Origin: Apostichopus japonicus
Lineage: Eukaryota > Echinodermata > Holothuroidea > Aspidochirotida > Stichopodidae
NCBI RefSeq assembly: GCF_037975245.1
Contig: NC_092580.1
Location: 12,679,501-12,739,500 of the forward strand
Length of the DNA: 60,000 nt
Direction: 5' to 3'
Below the pieces are notes generated by a model. It worked only from the letters and a program-made list of their open reading frames with translations, was not told the origin of the DNA and searched no databases. Made by a program: the position numbers and the translations under genes. Shown in pieces: positions 1-13,650 of the stretch; within the stretch, counting starts at the first letter, position 1; every line of letters starts with the position of its first letter.

Positions 1-1719
1 TTGAAAATAACAACAACAAAATGAAGGAGATGCCGTCATAGCTCCAGTATTGTCATTCTTGATAATTTTGAATCCCAGAAGGGTCAGGACCCTAGCCTGC
101 AAAAGCATTATGCATGGGGCCTTTGGGGGAGGGGGCGGCAACGAGGGTATTATAGAGGCAAAGTATGGTAAATAAAGATTTCTTTCTCCACTTTTCTTTC
201 CAAAAGAGTGAGAATTTATTCTTTGGGACATTACAGGATTATAACTCTTTTTAAATGGGAATTTCACTTTTACCGAAGACTGCATGCTTCACACAAATTG
301 CGCTGGCAATCCACATGATTCGATGGATGGCAGGGAAAGGTCACCCAGACGGGCTTAGTCATACACAGGGGCACAGCCCATTCTTTTTGTACATGGGTGG
401 GGGGGGGTAAGGTGTAGGTTGTCCAGGGGATAGGTGTCCCCTCTCCCTTGAGAAATTTTGGTAACATGGAAATCTGTGCTATATTTTGCAACAAAGGATC
501 TTCGATTATTTAGATTTGAACGCGCATTATTGTTATATATTAATGTACGGTACGTTCGGCTTTATAATTCCAACTCCTAGTGGGGGGGGGGGTGGTGAGG
601 AGGCTCAGCTAAAATCCCTCACCAGAAGTATTTGTGGTTGCGCCTCTGGTCAAAATGTCGTATGAAAGGTTTAAGAGAGAGTGTTTGACCACCCTACCCA
701 AAATGACCTTCAAATACGACTAAAACGCTCCATACGTATATTGCACCACCACCCACCAGAATTTGGAATCAACTTCGCCCTTGAATCAAACATCTCAACC
801 TGATATATTCTTCTTACCAATATAGCTAAATTGATACAGGGGTGTACTCATGCACTGTGATGCGGAGGATGGGCCAGTTGCGAGTTACAACCACCCCGCT
901 TAAAGTGAGCTTTACAAAATCCAGTGGTGATATAGCAAACACCACTATCCCGACAGAAAAGTTTTGAAGAAGGGCTCGCATCGCCCCTGGATTGAAATTC
1001 TAATATTTAAAGTATAGCCTCGAGTAGTCTGTAAACCCGAGTTGTATCGAGACGTTTCAGATAAATTATGCGAAGAGGTTATGTGGTGAAGTTTAAATTA
1101 AGCGGAACAATCGTTTTCAGCCATTTGTGTTTTTTTTCCCGTCTCAATATTAATGGCAAATAATTTTAACCAATGTTCATTGTGACTTGAAGATACCATC
1201 ATAATAACGTGTTGATTCAATAGGCATGCGTATAAAATGTTTAGTCACGTACCCGTTGCATATGCATATTGGGAATGCCCTTATTTGGTCACGTATTAGT
1301 GTTCGAGGTTTTTGTGGTGATTCAATGTTTTAGAAAATATTGCGGAATTCGCGAGATAACGATCACGGAAATAGAACAATAGGCCGTTCCTACGTGAGTC
1401 AATATTCAGGTCTTTCATTGTCTCTGGCAAAGCATGCACTTGTTACGTATTCTTTATTATCTTCAAGTATTTATTACTTATTATGGTTATGTCGATACAT
1501 GCCTCATCTGAGTCACATGATTGGTGTATACTTGTGCAAATTAGATGCGTATTGTTATGCAGCAAATGCATATCTACTAAACATTGTCAATGCAGACTGC
1601 AGTTGAGAGTGGATATTGTCTGGTCATGTGTTTATATCAAACTGAGATTCGTGGTCAGGTGTTTCCTAGTCTGTTACTTCATGTTTCATGATTATAGGGA
1701 AATGTTCATGGCGTATAGT
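1..1719. other. Intergenic, no gene seen
   Basis: AT-rich sequence with several poly-G runs (for example near 398 and 581). Open frames here are short, lack recognisable domains and show no convincing splice context. I see nothing that supports a gene. Confidence 0.6.
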
Positions 1720-2130
1720 GTGGACTGGGGCTGAGAATGGGGACTGAAAAGTTGTAATGGTGACTTCACACTTAGGTCTGAGTCTCAGTGCTGCAGTGCC
1801 TCTGCTGGACAATGAGGTGTTGTTATCCAGATACATGAAGGTCACGTGGTCATAGGTCTGATGTAGTGGGGACTGGGGCTCAGAAATGGGGACTGTTTTT
1901 GGAAACGGTGATATCACATATGGGTTTCATGGTCATGGTCTTTGCTATACAGAACCTCTGCCGAACACTCAGGTATTGTTATCTACAGAAATGACGGTCA
2001 CGTGGTCACAGATCTGATCTAGTGGAGACTGGGGCTCTGAGAATGGGAAACTGTTAAGCTGGTATATGATGACGTCACACTGTCTTCGGGGTTTCATGCG
2101 TGCGGTGATTTTGCTGAACACGGAAGGTAG
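1720..2130. repeat. Tandem repeat, about 150-bp period
   Basis: The phrase GGACTGGGGCT recurs at about 1722, 1870 and 2026, giving periods of roughly 148 and 156 bp. Two units also share GTCACGTGGTCA (1841 and 1997), and all share versions of a 'gaatggggactg' segment. The units are diverged by substitutions and small indels, so this is an old minisatellite-like array of about 2.5-3 units. No coding role is visible. Confidence 0.75.
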
Positions 2131-4049
2131 TCCTGACGTAGTCGGCACCACCGAATCTTATCTGGCCAATGCCCTAAAAATCCCCAACCTACCCGACATT
2201 GTTCGCTGATATTGGAAATACTCATTCCATTTAACTTTTCGCGAAATCCCAATTTGAATTTTACCCTGCGGAAACGATCATATGCGGGAATCACACTCCT
2301 TTATTGAATATCCACGACTTCTGGCATGACGCCAAATGTACCTGAATTGTACCAATTGTAAACATATCAAAACAGTTCTGCCCATGTTAGTGGCTGGTAC
2401 CGTCGACTCTGCGAGACGGCACCAGGCAGAATGAGATGACCCACTGGGTCCGATTAACCCCACGAGACGATACAACCAAGGTGACGACAATAGAGGCTGA
2501 TATATTGAAAACGATTTTTCAGTGTTGAAGCGTATCACAATAAACGTATACATTCCTTTAGTTTTACTATATTTTAAGTTATTGCCCTGGAGCGGAACCT
2601 TTACCCACGTTTATGACACTGTAAAGTGGTAAGGTTGGTACCAGTTTGTACCAAGCTGTTGAATTGTCAATTTATACAAAGTTCAGAGTCAAGCTAGCCC
2701 AGTGTGGTATCGTGTAATTGTCATTTAAACTGTGTGACTACACAAAAGTGTACATGCATGGCCATGTATATTGACTGTGAACGGGGGCCTACATGAGGAT
2801 GAGATATTTTAACGTGAGGTAAAATAAAGTTTCTGAATATGAAAATAAATTGATTGGATGAGAAGGGAGGGGCGGGGGAGGGGCAGGATATGTTGAGGTG
2901 GGAGTAGGGTGAGGCGAGTTGCTTGGAATAAAATATGAACTATACGTTTGTTCCACTGAACATACTTTGACAATATATGAATAATAACACGCCACTAGAA
3001 CAAATGCATGGTGAGGTGGTAAAAATGCTCTCGAATTACACAGTCATTATATGCAAAATTGTGCATGATAATAATAATAATAAAAAACTGTTTTTGTTGC
3101 ATAACCATGTCATTCGTCATGACGTTTCTCTCACGAAGGGGATGGACCTAACTGACAAGGGGTAGGGTGGGGTTAGAGTTTGGGGAAGGGATTTATGTAG
3201 CCGGGGATATAAAATGAAGACCTACTGTGCATGTGTGGATTCTCTGTGTATGGAAGAGACTTATGGAAGGGACAATGAGATTGACCTCTGTATAATATTC
3301 TTTCGTCTTTTGATTAAAAAATGTCAAATTATCTACCTCTGTTGAATCTTTCCTTTTTAAACACTCTACATTAGATGATATAATGTAAAGAGAACGCTTA
3401 CATGACACTTTCGTTAAGTTACACTGAGTCGCTCCTAAGGTATCTATTCTATCAATTTTTTTTTTTCTTATAAATTCTGTCCCAAGACTTTCAAGTGGCC
3501 TATATGTCAACAATCACAAACACTATAGTGTCAAAGACAAGAATGTTTTACACTTTGTTGTTGGATTAAGTCTTTAATATTGTTGGTGTTTGGTCTTTGC
3601 ACGGGAAAGAGGGGTTGTCAGGGTCGGTTGCATGATTTTTGGAAGGAGAGTGGGTGTGTGGTCCTGAGGTCATTGATGTGGACTCGTGTATATGAGGAAT
3701 AAAGTGTAAAGTCGTAACAATGTTTTGATTTTGGGTGTCGTAATGTGCCATTACGGTATAGCCTACTCTTAGATGTTTGAATAAACATGCTTAAACCTAT
3801 TTTGAAGTCGTAAACATATTTTCAATGAAGTACCTTGGGTTTTGGATGTGAGTATTGCTCACGAGAAGATACCTTTGAAATCTTACACGAACTGTAGTCT
3901 AAATGGCGTGCAATGGCGCACTTACACCAGTGCGCTGCGCTTTGTTCCTTTGTGGGTGTATGGTACGTACTGAGCCTATAAACCTAATTCTTTGGCAGAT
4001 TAACATTTGTCTCGTATTTGCTTCGTGACGTTCTTACTATCTGAGAAGG
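2131..4049. other. Intergenic, no gene seen
   Basis: No domain-bearing frame. It holds G/C-rich low-complexity patches (about 2865-2915, 3160-3190) and short AT-rich repeats. Nothing else is supportable. Confidence 0.6.
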
Positions 4050-4057
4050 AAGGACAC

Positions 4058-4434
4058 CAAGGGCGTAGAACCGGGGGGCTGGGGGGCGCCATCCCCCCCA
4101 GTGAAAAATGTGGAGGGGCGGAAGTATCATTCCGCCGCCCCCCCCCCCCCGCTTCGCAAGTCAGAAAACCCCTTTTTCATTTCCAAATGAGAAAAAAAAG
4201 TCTCATTTGGAGCACCAAATTGCATCTAAGGCCAGGTGAAAATACAAAATTAAGTTTACAAAATGGAGTGGGTGTTGAAGTGTGCTATATTGCACCAAAT
4301 TGCATCTGAGGCCACCTGGAAATGCAAAAAAAATCCAAAGGGGAGGGGGAACCCCCTCCACTTAGACCCCTCCCCGAGGCCGGCCATCAGTCTTCAGCCC
4401 CCCCCCCACTCAAAAGTACCTTCCTACGCCACTG
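4058..4434 (+). mobile_element. hAT-type MITE, copy 1
   Basis: A 377-bp non-autonomous element. It begins CAAGGGCGTAGAACC and ends TTCCTACGCCACTG, so the ends are imperfect inverted repeats of the type CAGTGGCGTAGGAA. It is flanked by a perfect 8-bp target duplication AAGGACAC (4050-4057 and 4435-4442). Inside are a G-run/C-run hairpin next to the left end and two direct repeats that start GCACCAAATTGCATCT. Two near-identical copies lie at 20010-20370 and 52233-52599 in the same orientation. The 8-bp duplication and CAGTGGCG-like end are typical of hAT elements. No transposase is encoded; open frames crossing it are accidental. Confidence 0.9.
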
Positions 4435-7400
4435 AAGGACACACTCTTTAACTTGAAGCAGTTTCCGAGAATATACCCCATTGTATACTGTAAAGTACAT
4501 GCATAACCTTTAAATATAGAAATTTTGAAATACCGAAAAAGGTCTGTTTGTATAGTCTTTTCATCAATTGATTGGTATCGAAATCGGCCCAGTTTCCGGG
4601 CTTGTAGTAAAGAGTGTATCTTTGAAGGATGCAAAGTAGATTATTTGGGCTTAACATGGACCTTTTCCTTCCTGTGCTCGTTCACGTAATGACATTAACT
4701 ATATAGCTTCAAGGACGTTGTTACAGTTTTATGACGGGTTTTTTTTTTGAGACTATTAAAATGCACAGCACATTAAATGACTGCAAGGGTGCATATTATT
4801 GACACAAATAGCTATGTCGCCTGTTACCTCGACTCTTGATCTGTGTGGCTATATGTTGTCTGAATGTGCAGTTGTGGTGATATATAGGGAGGACGATTGA
4901 AGTCGGGCCGAATTTAACACCCTCCGATTCCTTACAACAGTACATGCTGCACCCCCCCCAACCCACCCCACCCCTCTGCCACCCAGACTTATATGAACCC
5001 GACTAATATACAGTTGATATGTCTGCATGGGGGTGTTCAGGAAAACGCCTTGACCATGCGGGCTCCTAGACACTTATGGTACATCATATATGTTACATAC
5101 ACTGCCTTAACACTGATTAAATTCGGGTGGACCTAGTAAATAAATATCAGCATCCTGTAACCAAAGCCCAATTATTTCAAATTGCTGTAATTCGGCACAT
5201 ACTGTACCTATTTAAAATTTGACATGAAACGAAATGGAATTTTATCAGAGAAGACATTGGTAAAGTTATCTTCGCTATCTGTCCATTTAATTCGTTGTAA
5301 ACGTACGGTAAACGTTGACAAAATCTGGTCTTGTTATAGAATGGAGAGGGTGAGGGACGGATTGGGAGCGAAGACGGGGGAGGGGGGCGGGTGAGGGTAC
5401 GTTCGGTAATGAAGCTGCATTAGGCAGAAATATTTTCCAAAACGTTATGATTTTTGTGGTATGATGATGTTTCATTCTTATTGATTGGTAGTTCCCTTTT
5501 CTAACTATACCTGCACTTATCGTCGGTCTACTGCCCAAGTACAATTAGTTGGAATGGTATACACTTTGTTAATTATGACACACGCACGTACAAATGATTG
5601 AAGTGGTTGCTTACCAACAGTATCCAATAGTCATACCGTATGACGTTACTATGCAAAACCACCACAATAGGTTGACTCAACACACATCAAACACTACCGT
5701 ATTCAAACTATAAGTTCATTCATAAAGTTACTGTCTATATAGTCATAATCATATCCATTCATAACTTTTAGGAACTACACCTTATACTTGCGTGTTAATA
5801 GTTGTGTGATTAGGTCATCGTTTATTTGGTATTGCATATATAGCCTTTATACGAATATAGGTGCAAGCATGCATTTACTGCATATGTGATTAAAGGTTAT
5901 CGGTAGCCTAAATATTTCCACCGACTTTTTCCTGGAAATTCAAATATGTTGGTCACTAATCTTGATCTTACTGCAATAAACAGTTTCCTTTTAACTTGCT
6001 GATCATTTCCGCTATTATGATATTTAATTATTTTCTTTTAATGTATCTCAATTGTTTGATAGTAATCTAAAAAGATACTTTTGGCGCCTTTCCAGCAATT
6101 AGTATAGTGCTCAAATTTGAGTCTATAAGACCCTTATGTTATTGTGACAACATGTTGTATACGTATATATGTGTACTGTTGTCTACTCAATGGATCGCAT
6201 TATTGTCAGACCATTATGTGCGCTGAATTTGATCAATTATGATAAGTTATTCATATATTCATATTAATTTCCATAACAATTAACCCCAATCGAGGTATGA
6301 AATAGTCATGCAGGTGAGACCAAAGTAGAAATAAAATAAAAAGACATAATTCGACAGATATATATATATAATCAGTGTAATCAGTCAAAAAATAAATCCC
6401 TCCGCGGGTAGAAATAATTTCGATTTTACAAAATTAAAAAATAGAAAACATAATAATTGTTCCATTTTGTGCATATATCTGCTCACCATTCGAATCCGAT
6501 AGTTGATTTCGCATCATGTGCGAGTCAATTGAGATATCGTTATACAAATTGATAAGAAATAGCAAGTATAGGCCTAACAAAGTTCTGTCCTCCCTTCACT
6601 GTGTATCTTTCATTCATACCCTATACACCCCACCAATGTCCCAACACAGGCCATTCACCGTTCCATCAAAATAATGGCCGTCAGTTAACCTTTGACATAA
6701 AAAACATAGACATAAGAGAGGTTCAAAAAGGAACAAAATAATAAGAATAATAAGAATACTACTGTAGGCTATTAATATTATTATTATTATTGGTTTCAAT
6801 GCAACTTTCAGAGTTTGGCAGCGTTTCAAAGATGCGGTATACGAAGGATTTTACAAAAAAAAATTCTGAGGTAGTCCTTAGAATGATGACAGCGCCATCA
6901 TTTCGTATTGTATCTCTGTGTACGTATTACTATATATATACACGCACGTACTGAGTAACTGAAATGAACCCAATCATGTTTAATTAAGCGTTAATATTAT
7001 GCAATAATAATGTTAACAACAAACCGACATGCCCTGATAAGAGCCCAACCCAATCTTGGGTCATGCCGCGATTACTCAGATCCCGTTATCTTTCCCACAT
7101 TCTTCCAACGCCCACCTCCCCCCACCCTCCCCCTCCCCCCGTAGAAATCTTTGTTATGTCAAAATGAATAAGATAAATGTTGCAGCATACAGATTTACAT
7201 AGGTTATATCAACTTCGTTAATGAGTAAAATAAGAACTGACGAGGGGAGGGTGGGGGGGGGGGTTGAAGAGGAATGGAATTGGGGATGTCTTATACATTA
7301 TATTGTCATTTTTACTGGCTTTCGATGTCTGAGTGTTCATTTAAGTAACCGTTAATATGCAAATTTAGCTATGCATCGATATCAAGTAGACCCTATACGA

Positions 7401-8181
7401 CACACTCGGCATCCTTATTCCATAGGAATAAACTTCACATTTGATAAGAAAATATACTTATCCATAGGCCTACTTTCCCACTGTTCACTCACTCAAACAC
7501 GTACACACTGCGTACTATAGCTCGTTTAAGTAACTATTACTATTAAAGTGAATCCAAAAGGGGAATCGCCTACTGATAAGATGGTATACCGAACTTCAAT
7601 GACGATTTCCTTCTATACCATTTGTTACACCACGAAAAAAAAATTGTCAACACATATTATGTCGAAAACGTATGAATATCATACAAATAAGACCGTTGTC
7701 AATGACAAGATGGTACAGTGAATTGTAAATTTTTTGAAATGTTGTGACCATTTTAGCATATCTAACCATTTGAGTGTCACTTTGTAGGAGCTACTAGTCC
7801 CTTCAAAATCATTGACTCCAAGTGGTTATTGTATTACATAACACTAAATGACGAATGCTTCGAGGCGGTTCTGCTTTTCAGAGCTCAATATTCAACCCCC
7901 TTTTTTTGCCTTTTAAGAAAACTCACATGTACTGGGCCTACGATATGCCGTGGATACGAAAACCCTATTGTTTATGTTTAACCGAACCCCTTACACTATC
8001 AGCCGTTGTTCCTGTATACTGTGGAGCTGTGACCTTGCACGTGAACATGACAACCTGTCTAAATGTAGTAATATCACGATTTATAGGTTTGTCCAACTTA
8101 CTAACACCATTACACTATAGAGTCAGTGGTTGGAGAAGTGGGATTTGAGGGGGGGGGGGGGGCTGGAGGTAACACTTTCGG
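4435..8181. other. Intergenic, downstream of KLF15; no gene seen
   Basis: AT-rich sequence with simple repeats (a TA run near 6360) and G/C homopolymer runs near 7120, 7250 and 8150. The part nearest 8181 probably includes the KLF15 3' UTR, but I found no AATAAA on the minus strand between 7100 and 8181. Confidence 0.55.
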
Positions 8182-9579
8182 TCAACGTACTGTCACTTGG
8201 TGTGAGGCTCCCCTACAGCTACGTGGTACACCGTTGGCGTGAACTTTGAGATGTTTAGAAAGATGATCCGAGCGAGAGAATCGCTTGTCACATATTGTAC
8301 ATTTATAAGGTTTGATACCAGAATGAGAACGTTTGTGACGTGCCAACTCGTCCGACCTCGAGAACCGCCATTTACACCCTGCCCAATCACAGACGAACGG
8401 TTTCTCCCCAGTGTGGCGGCGCAAGTGCGCCTTAAGGTGTGAACTCTTTGAATACATTTTGCCACAATTTGGATACGTACATTTGTGGATTTTCAGTTCA
8501 TCCGCCACTTTATGCTGCGTCCTAGCACGTGGTACAGTGATGGTAGCCGGTTGTCCTGGCAACTCACCCGCGATCCGGTGTTTTACGTTACCGGCGTTGT
8601 ACGAACCCGCCGCCTCCAAATTAGCGACGAATTGGAAGTGCCCGTTGACTGATTGTATTAACGCTTGGCCATTTCCGGTGGGAAAAGCTATCGATTTCGT
8701 CATAGGTATATGCGTGATGCGCACACCTGACGGAGGTAAAACATTGCCACGTTGCGTACTGTGAGAGGATGCAGGAGTAGCCCCCGGGGAAGCGTCCGTC
8801 GTATTTTTCGATGATGCCTTTACCAACAAATGGTGATCATGGGTTACTAATTTTGGCTTTTTAATGACGTTAGAGTTTTGTTGTATGAACGACGCGGACG
8901 ACGACGATGTTCTTGACTTGATTACGCTGGTATCTATTGGTAACACACTCACGCCTTTGTCAATCTCGCTCAACACTGACATTTTGATCGGAAGTTGTCC
9001 TTTGATGTGCAGACCTATCGTGCGAGGTTTCTCAGTCGTCACAGATAGGTTGTCTGATATCTCTAACGTATCGTACAACATTGTCACATCCTCCGATTTC
9101 CATTCGTTAACATTTAGGAAACTGTCCGTTGATGTTTCTATCGTTGAATGGCTTTGTAATACTAAGTCCTCGTCAGCGGGCATCTTAGCTGAACTCGGAA
9201 ACGTAGATCCCACCAGCTCGTCTGCCTTACCAAGGAAAGGATCTGACATTAAATGGAACTCTAATCGCTCTTCTTTCTCACCGGGCATAGATTCTACAAG
9301 TTCGACCTGCTCGTCCGATGATGGGTAGCTCATCCAATCTACAATACCATCATTACTCTTCCCGTCGGTCGTGTCAACAAGACCCTGGGAAAATAGATAA
9401 TCTAGATAAATTTCATCTCGACTCGATGAAATGGATAAACTCGGACTGGAACTGACACTCGATGCTACATCACTACATCCGTCAGACCCCAGAGAATCAC
9501 AACTTGAAATGTCGTCCTCACTAATTGAATTAAAACGCTCACGTTCCAATTCAAAACTGGTATAAAATATGTCCTCCAT
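8182..9579 (-). CDS. KLF15-like Krueppel-like transcription factor
   Basis: A 465-residue nuclear DNA-binding protein expected to bind GC-box/CACCC sites. Three C2H2 fingers lie at the C-terminus, at about residues 367-389, 397-419 and 427-447, with KLF spacing (C-X4-C, C-X4-C, C-X2-C) and linkers TGEKPFV and SGIKPYK. The finger text [38 protein letters not shown] and [12 protein letters not shown] matches KLF15 better than KLF9/13 or KLF10/11, where finger 3 is MRSDHLTKHARRH. The N-terminal half is Ser/Asp-rich (residues 18-55), and LDYLFSQGL resembles the ILDFLLSQ segment of vertebrate KLF15; VRITHIPM resembles VRIAPVPI. The ATG at 9579 has an in-frame TAA just upstream. No intron interrupts the frame. 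By family knowledge KLF15 regulates metabolism in vertebrates; the role here is inferred only. Confidence 0.93.
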   Translation of the reverse strand: MEDIFYTSFELERERFNSISEDDISSCDSLGSDGCSDVASSVSSSPSLSISSSRDEIYLDYLFSQGLVDTTDGKSNDGIVDWMSYPSSDEQVELVESMPGEKEERLEFHLMSDPFLGKADELVGSTFPSSAKMPADEDLVLQSHSTIETSTDSFLNVNEWKSEDVTMLYDTLEISDNLSVTTEKPRTIGLHIKGQLPIKMSVLSEIDKGVSVLPIDTSVIKSRTSSSSASFIQQNSNVIKKPKLVTHDHHLLVKASSKNTTDASPGATPASSHSTQRGNVLPPSGVRITHIPMTKSIAFPTGNGQALIQSVNGHFQFVANLEAAGSYNAGNVKHRIAGELPGQPATITVPRARTQHKVADELKIHKCTYPNCGKMYSKSSHLKAHLRRHTGEKPFVCDWAGCKWRFSRSDELARHKRSHSGIKPYKCTICDKRFSRSDHLSKHLKVHANGVPRSCRGASHQVTVR

Positions 9580-10248
9580 GTCAAGTTCAATTTACCGTAT
9601 AAAAAAATCCCACAAATTAGAGAGAGAGAAAAGCTCCAAAGAAGATAACAATATATGAAATAATCCGCTAATAAATCATACACACTCGTTCGTGTTGGTA
9701 AATATGGATGCAAAAGTTGTGCTATGCACTATAATTGTTGTCATTCCAATATAGCAGATCTGAATTAAAGGTCCAAAGACATCCAACTATATAGTCTCAT
9801 ATTTGAGGAACCTGACATACACAAAAACAACAACAACATATGATCTCGCAAACAGAAATAAGAGTTCATGAAACGTTTGTAAAGGTCAATCACACGTATG
9901 GATCCCCAGTGCACATTTTCAGTATCTCGATTCAATTCACAGCAGTGAACATCTCGCCAACATCACAAATCCACGCGTTTAACTTTGACAACCTGTTGTA
10001 GCAATTTCGGTTCCACCGAATGGGGCATTCTTTGCTCCGAATGAATGGAAATTTTCAACGTCATCGCGTTCGGGTACAGGATATCCACTTCCCAACTGAT
10101 ATCGTACGAACAACTTCCAAGACTTGGCAAAACCACTCTATATTTGTCATTGAACAAAAGCCAATAAACAGATAAACATGCATGTGTGGAGGTACTTCTC
10201 CTAGCTTGTAATTCCCTGCTTGCAAACAGCTCATACGGTAGCACCGAG

Positions 10249-10256
10249 CTTATATA
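10249..10256 (-). promoter_or_regulatory. Possible TATA box for KLF15
   Basis: The minus strand reads TATATAAG followed by GCTCGGTGC, a good TATA-box match on the KLF15 strand about 670 bp upstream of its start codon. A transcript starting some 30 bp downstream would have a 5' UTR of roughly 640 nt if unspliced. Position and match are the only evidence; AT-rich DNA gives such matches by chance. Confidence 0.3.
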
Positions 10257-13200
10257 CTATACTATAATTATACTGTCTATACGGCGATTGTTAGTAACTA
10301 TTACACATTGTGACTCCTATTTCTTCCCTTTCTGTCCCAATAGAGGAAGTGATGCGTGCAACATAGGACAACTCTACACAGTTAGCATGCTTTATATGAT
10401 GCAGTAACTTAATATAATGTAGTTGGGGTAGCGTTACAGATTTCTACAGAAAACTGAAGAGTGCAGTTCCTTCAAAAGATAACTCTCGAAAATGTATACA
10501 TATACATATATATAGTATGCCATACGGTGTGTAAAGCTACAGTCTGAATGAAAAAGAGAGGGGTACAAAAAAAATCGCTTCTCTGACATATTTTTAATAA
10601 TAACAATAATAATAATCCCTAGGAAATACGTCCATTCGAAATATGTAAATAATATCTTGCTCACAAAAGGTAAGAAAACACTGAACGAGTAGCAACACAA
10701 TGTTGTGAATGGGATTTTTGTTGTTCTTACTGTCAGAGGTACCTGGGCTGACTGGTATACCGGCGACGCTTCAGGGGTCGGGTCAGTTATATATAAGCCG
10801 AAGTTGCAGGCAACAGGGTGACTGAAAGGCCGCGAGAGTATATATATATATGTGATCGTATATTATCGAGAGGTTAAAAACTTTCCAATCTCATAGTCAA
10901 TCTCAAATTGCTGCGTACCCCTGATGGTGATATCACAGGATGGCAGAAAATCCTCTCGTTTCCTGGAAAGGTAAAATTCACGGTGTCAAGAATTATAGCG
11001 TATATTGAAATATATAGGGACACATATAAACACTTCAAAATCTAGGGGTCACGTTGTGTATAGCCTACCGGGTGTAACAATGGAAGTTTATTTTCAGCCA
11101 CCCTATATGTGTCAATGTCAAGGAATATACCTCCCGGCAGGTATATACTACGGCTTATACTTTATAGAAGCACGTTTCAGCGGCAATCCACGTCCAATAT
11201 TTCCAAATCCTACTTTTAATTTGGCCCCCTTCTTCTCCTTCAGTGATGATGATGATGATGGTGCAAAAATTGCACTGTTTAGTCAGCTTTTCAAATTAAG
11301 ATAAACGGCTCTTTTTTTCCCCCCTCTTTCTCCTCGGTCCCTTACGAATTAGAGTATATGGACTGAATTAGACTGCTACACAAGTTGAGACTTTCACAGT
11401 CAGCGTCGTTTTGTTGAGTAAATTAAGATCTGTATCCACATCATCATTACGAGATAAACTGAACGGTAAAATAGTTGATATATAGCTGGACCGGGGGGGA
11501 AGATATGATACCCGGCGCGATCGAGGTACGGCTTAGTAAACAAACAGTAACAAACTTACCGGTATTTTACAGTGGCACTAACGATTATTAAACTGTTTGA
11601 ATTAAGAAGGGTCTACATTTGGTGTGCATCTCTACAGAGTTTGTTTTAGCCTATTTTCTTTTTGGTTCGACCTTTGATGCCATCCAAATCAGCGAGATAG
11701 GTATAATCAAAGAACTTATCCTGTGGTAATTAGTATGCGGCTTCAACGTACTCAAGATTAGGTAATAGCCTACATCTGGTCGTTACACGTAATTGCTCCT
11801 TCTCAAGACAGGATGTTTCATTGTCAATCTCAATAACACGGAGGCATGATGACTAAACGATATGATTCCGATGATTATAATATAAGCTAAAACCGTTATA
11901 AAACATGATATTTTCTTTTATTTAAGAGCTCAGTTGTAGGAACGTTATGCCGAAAAATAAACAACCTCTTTTATAGGTCTAACATTAGAAAAGAAGAAGA
12001 TGAAAAGATGAATTCACAAGTTTCAAAAATAAGAAAAAGAGACTTAAGAACTTAAGACTGGATTGTGATATCACAAATGCACTTATATATATATATATAT
12101 ATTAGTCGGTCCCCATGTATATATTTGTACAGTTTATATATAGTCTGTGATCAGCGAGCCGTGCACACGTGGCTCAATTTTCGGGAAGCATACACGACGG
12201 GCTCTGTCAGTGGGGTACTATGGAGAATTTCACTGAGTCATTCCACGCAAGGAAACAATTCTAACAGCTATAGACATTCCACTACTCAAAAACCTTGAGG
12301 TTCGGCAGGAAGCTATAACAAGAACGTTAACAGGTCAAGTTTACACATCAACGAATCTACATAGAGTCATTGTGACGGTAGCTGCATTTGATTAGTGCAT
12401 GCCTTGTATGATAATTATTATGCCTTGAATGCATCTCTAAGTTAGGGCCTACATCTCGTAGGCTATTCAATAGGACCATTGGCCGTGTCGGCACTACGAT
12501 TGTGTTCTGCATCATATTCAGAGGCAAGGGCGGAAGATTGACGCCTACTTCTTATGTTTGGCGACCCCCCCCCCACCCCACCCCTCCGCGAGAATATTGC
12601 AGTACGCTGTATATACCGGCCCTTTAAAACAATAAAACAATTCGTCTATACCACATAGTGCCCTCCCTACCTCACTGAATCTGAACATGATCCTCTGACA
12701 TAAATGAAACCTCTATCTTCACCACACTGTGACTTATTCCAAATTCACTACCATCCTCCCATCCGGCATTTCCCCCTCCCTCCCTTCCATCGACCTCTCC
12801 CATTCGTCACTATAGCCGACTGCTCTCATGCGTTTGGTAAGATACGACAACTGTATAGTAAATGGTACCACTGCAGCACCTGACACCCACGATAGTGTCC
12901 TATCCAGGCCAACGATTCCTGTGTCGAGTACTTCATGAATATTCAGATGGTAAGTTTTGCATCCGTCTGACAAAAGGAGATTGGTGTTTTCCTTCCTCCT
13001 CGGTAAAGGTTAATCAAACAACGGTTACTTCCGTGCAAAGGTGTGCAATGTTATTGTTCGATAGGACTTTTTGACATTCGCATAATATGAAAAGAATGCC
13101 AGCATTCGTCATGTGACATTTAAGAGGTCAAGTTTTGAGGCAACATCTGTGAAACTGCCATTCTATACAAGATGGCTGCTTCACATGCTGGCTAATATCT

Positions 13201-13333
13201 GTTCTATCTTTATTCGTCAAGATATATATGCCACATACAGAGAAACCGGTTGTAACGGAAACGAAAAAAAGCAAACCAGAATAAATATATTGATAAATAT
13301 ATAAATAATTATAAACAAACAAATATATAAATC

Positions 13334-13650
13334 AGTGGCGGAGCTAGGGGTATTGGTCAGGGGCGAGTATGGTCTGTAGGGCGCTTTCGACGTACAGGAT
13401 TTTTTTGAGTAAAGATACTCCCTAGATCACCGGAAATTACCCTTTCCGGGCCTTGCTAATTTTCAGATAAACGAAGAATAAATAGGTGTCATCGCCATTT
13501 TGTCAGAAAATTACACCAACAAAATGTGACAAATGTCAAAAAGGATTTGAGAGCGCAATAAAAAAGACAATAATCGCGAATAAGTAAAAAGTGGTAAAAA
13601 GCTGAAAAGGGCGCCAGCAGTCCATTTGAGTCCGTCAGGGGGGCATCCTT
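13334..13650 (+). mobile_element. hAT-like element end, truncated
   Basis: CAGTGGCGGAGCTAGGGG at 13334 matches the common hAT terminal type and is followed by a GC-richer segment with ACGT/CGCT motifs unlike its surroundings. No matching CCGCCACTG right end lies nearby, so the right boundary given is a guess and the element is probably truncated. Confidence 0.35.

Noticed and set aside
4007-4451. Open frames of 60-100 codons across the MITE, repeated at 20261 and 52287
   Set aside because: They lie over the transposon ends and inner repeats and vary between copies with indels; similar peptides arise because the element is repeated, not because it encodes a protein.
8182-9579. Assignment of the zinc-finger gene to KLF9/13 or KLF10/11
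   Set aside because: Those have MRSDHLTKHARRH in finger 3 and different linkers; [16 protein letters not shown], the SHSG linker and LSKHLKVH fit KLF15.
9963-10244. 93-codon minus-strand frame upstream of KLF15
   Set aside because: No domain and low-information composition. It overlaps the expected 5' UTR just below the possible TATA box, so it is more likely untranslated.
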